This document shows positions 62,459-64,000 of a stretch of DNA of 64,000 nt, piece by piece. The translations under genes and the position numbers were made by a program. The stretch spans positions 5,518,001 to 5,582,000 of the forward strand of contig NZ_PEEU01000001.1 in the NCBI RefSeq assembly GCF_002754195.1, in the 5' to 3' direction. Source of the stretch: Flavobacterium sp. 9. Its GTDB lineage: Bacteria; Bacteroidota; Bacteroidia; Flavobacteriales; Flavobacteriaceae. The stretch's first letter is position 1. The number at the start of each line of letters is the position of its first letter. A model generated the notes under the pieces. It saw nothing but the letters and a program-made list of their open reading frames with translations, did not search any database and was not told where the DNA came from.

Positions 62459-63001
62459 TCACTTAATAAAGGTTTTAAGCACAATCTTAAAAAGTTCAGT
62501 TTCTGCTTTTTCCAGCCATTCAAACGCAAGCATATCTTTGGTAATTATTTCAGCACCATTTTGCTGCATTCTTTGTAATGCTCTTTCTTTATCAATTGGA
62601 TTTCGGGTTCCTACAGCCGAATCTAATATAAAAACTTTATAGCCTAATTCCAGAAAATCCAAAACTGTTTGTTGAACGCAAATATGAGCTTCGGTTCCTG
62701 CGACAATAATTTGTTTTCTTTCTTTTTGGATATGTTCCAGAAGATTTCCTTCGCGAAATGCCGAAAAATAAGTCTTTGTGACAATGTCAATTTCTTCAAA
62801 TTTCTCTCTGATTATCGCCGGTGTAGTTCCAATTTTCTCCGGACAATGTTCCGTTAAAAGCATTGGAATTCCAATTGTTTTAGCCAAATCTATTGCCCAG
62901 ATTACATTTTTCATTACCTCTTGATTTTCATAAATCTTTGGCAATAATTTTTCCTGTACATCAATGACAAGCAACGTAGAATTTGATGGTAAAATCTTCA
63001 T
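62459..63001 (-). CDS. Isochorismatase-family hydrolase
   Basis: The 180-residue protein has the isochorismatase fold and catalytic set: Asp14 in LLVIDVQEKLLP, a Lys in VTKTYFSAF and the Cys in AGTEAHICVQQT. The nearest groups are cytosolic amidase-like YcaC-type hydrolases. The substrate is unknown. It is a single gene that ends just before the family G repeat. Confidence 0.92.
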   Translation of the reverse strand: MKILPSNSTLLVIDVQEKLLPKIYENQEVMKNVIWAIDLAKTIGIPMLLTEHCPEKIGTTPAIIREKFEEIDIVTKTYFSAFREGNLLEHIQKERKQIIVAGTEAHICVQQTVLDFLELGYKVFILDSAVGTRNPIDKERALQRMQQNGAEIITKDMLAFEWLEKAETELFKIVLKTFIK

Positions 63002-63099
63002 ATACTTTAGTTTTTAGAATGCAATTCAACCAAATTTAGTAAAAAAGTCGATTACTTCACTTACATTAATTAGTAAAGTATAGTCCCTGAAGGCAATGT

Positions 63100-63235
63100 C
63101 ATTAAGTTAAGCTTTTAGAAAATAAAATTCGTTTTTATCCGCGTTTTCGCTTTAGCGAATCAGTAAAATCAGTGTCTAATTTTGACGCGGATAAAACAGA
63201 TTTACTTCGTAAAAACGCAGATAAAAACGGATTTT
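63100..63235. repeat. Palindromic intergenic repeat, family C, copy 2, loop inverted
   Basis: The leader CATTAAGTTAAGCTTTTAGA and arms (63124-63147 against 63212-63235, two mismatches) match copy 1 at 24467. The loop, starting CGCTTTAGCGAATCAG, is the reverse complement of the loop there. The rest of 63002-63575 contains nothing else I can support. Confidence 0.85.
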
Positions 63236-63575
63236 TCTAATTACTTTCTTAATTAAACTGTTAAGTGATCAAAATCAAGGATATCACGGGTGAATTTTAT
63301 GTCTTTTCGCGGAACGCATTTTTTTGTTATATATCATAAAAGGGAATAAAAATTAGCGAAATGTAGCGAGAAATAAAATATGTTTAAATGTTTAATGTGT
63401 TGATAATTAGTATTTTGTATATTTGGCTTAATGATTGCCTGAGTTTTCGAGATCGCAAAATTAAGGGCATAATTAGACTGATTTATTCTAAGAAATATCA
63501 GAGTAATAATTTGAACTTAAAAAAAACACATATCGTCATTGTCCATACTTTATTACTCATTAAATATTAAATCTT

Positions 63576-64000
63576 ATGACAAAATCAAAATCCATAATTC
63601 TTATTCACGGAAATTTTGTAAACGACCTTACCTGGACAAAATGGAAAACCCATTACGAACAAAAAGGATACACGGTTTACACACCAGCTAATCCGGGACA
63701 CGAAGGAGTTCCGGCAGATTTAAGAAATCAGGTTCATCCTGCGCTTACCAGAACAGGATTTATTGATATAATAAACAATCTTTTGGAACTAATTAAAACC
63801 TTGCCGGAAAAACCATTAGTTGTTGGACATTCTATGGCAGGAATGGCGGTAATGAAATTGTTAGAATTAGATAAAGTTTCTGCAGCAGTAAGTATTGACG
63901 GCGCACCGCCAAAGAATGTGTTTCCGCCACTTTCGACCTTAAAAGCAGCACTTCCTGCATTTGGTTTTTTTTCCAGCAAAAAGTACTTTTTGGGAAGCCG
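63576..64000 (+). CDS. Alpha/beta hydrolase, 3' truncated by the window
   Basis: A frame starting at the ATG of MTKSKSIILIHGNFVNDLTW runs off the right edge after 141 residues. The oxyanion HGNF and the nucleophile elbow VVGHSMAGMAV are typical of alpha/beta hydrolases, and the PANPGHEGVPADLR segment resembles the group of short esterase-like proteins without signal peptides. The catalytic acid and His lie beyond the window. It has no visible promoter match nearby and starts about 340 bases after the family C repeat. Confidence 0.88.
   Translation, partial: MTKSKSIILIHGNFVNDLTWTKWKTHYEQKGYTVYTPANPGHEGVPADLRNQVHPALTRTGFIDIINNLLELIKTLPEKPLVVGHSMAGMAVMKLLELDKVSAAVSIDGAPPKNVFPPLSTLKAALPAFGFFSSKKYFLGS

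Overview
The window looks like chromosomal DNA of a Flavobacterium-like member of the Bacteroidota. Direct support comes from low G+C content, many promoters with the phylum's TAnnTTTG -7 box, TonB-dependent receptors, two secreted proteins with type IX (Por) C-terminal sorting domains, a BlaI/BlaR1-like pair, and intergenic spaces full of long palindromic repeats. I saw no rRNA, tRNA, insertion sequence, prophage or CRISPR array.

Region 1-13.3 kb: a 5'-truncated MocR/PdxR regulator and a GNAT enzyme; azoR; a divergent HxlR regulator and NAD(P)-binding oxidoreductase with overlapping promoters; a TonB receptor with a His-rich plug; then metN-metI-metQ for methionine import, headed by a 26-residue Met/Cys-rich leader peptide and an intrinsic terminator. 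A TetR/Bcr-type efflux pair with two identical operators follows, and then a two-gene cassette of a DUF6934-like protein and a 56-residue partner.

Region 13.4-32 kb: mprF; a GH18-NodB-GT2 polysaccharide protein broken by a frameshift; a lone xylA; a type IX-secreted clan GH-D (alpha-galactosidase-like) enzyme; and a TetR-controlled efflux operon (TolC, HlyD, two ATPases, two ABC-2 permeases) resembling E. coli ybhGFSR.

Region 32-41 kb: a cobalamin riboswitch controlling btuB, a BtuG-like beta-propeller lipoprotein and a PKD-type lipoprotein; then a secreted protein of unknown function, osmC, a periplasmic alpha/beta hydrolase and an OxyR that keeps both redox cysteines at 199 and 208.

Region 41-64 kb: a GH130-like enzyme, small enzymes and DNA-repair glycosylases (mug, 3-methyladenine glycosylase), a divergent glutamate-cysteine-ligase-like protein, a papain-like peptidase candidate, mltD with a shifted LysM tail, an MFS carrier, a PhyH oxygenase, a lamin-tail/DUF3616 secreted protein, a BlaI/BlaR1-like pair with its operators, a third TetR circuit, an orphan paralogue of the Bacteroidota arginine-pathway acetyltransferase, an isochorismatase-like hydrolase and a 3'-truncated hydrolase.

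The most distinctive signals are the methionine leader peptide/attenuator, repeat families whose loops occur in both orientations between inverted arms, two frameshifts in A-rich stretches, two TetR paralogues whose operators share a core and differ at one position per half-site, and the uncharacterised DUF6934-like pair. All functional statements rest on reading translated sequence and remembered family features; no searches were run.
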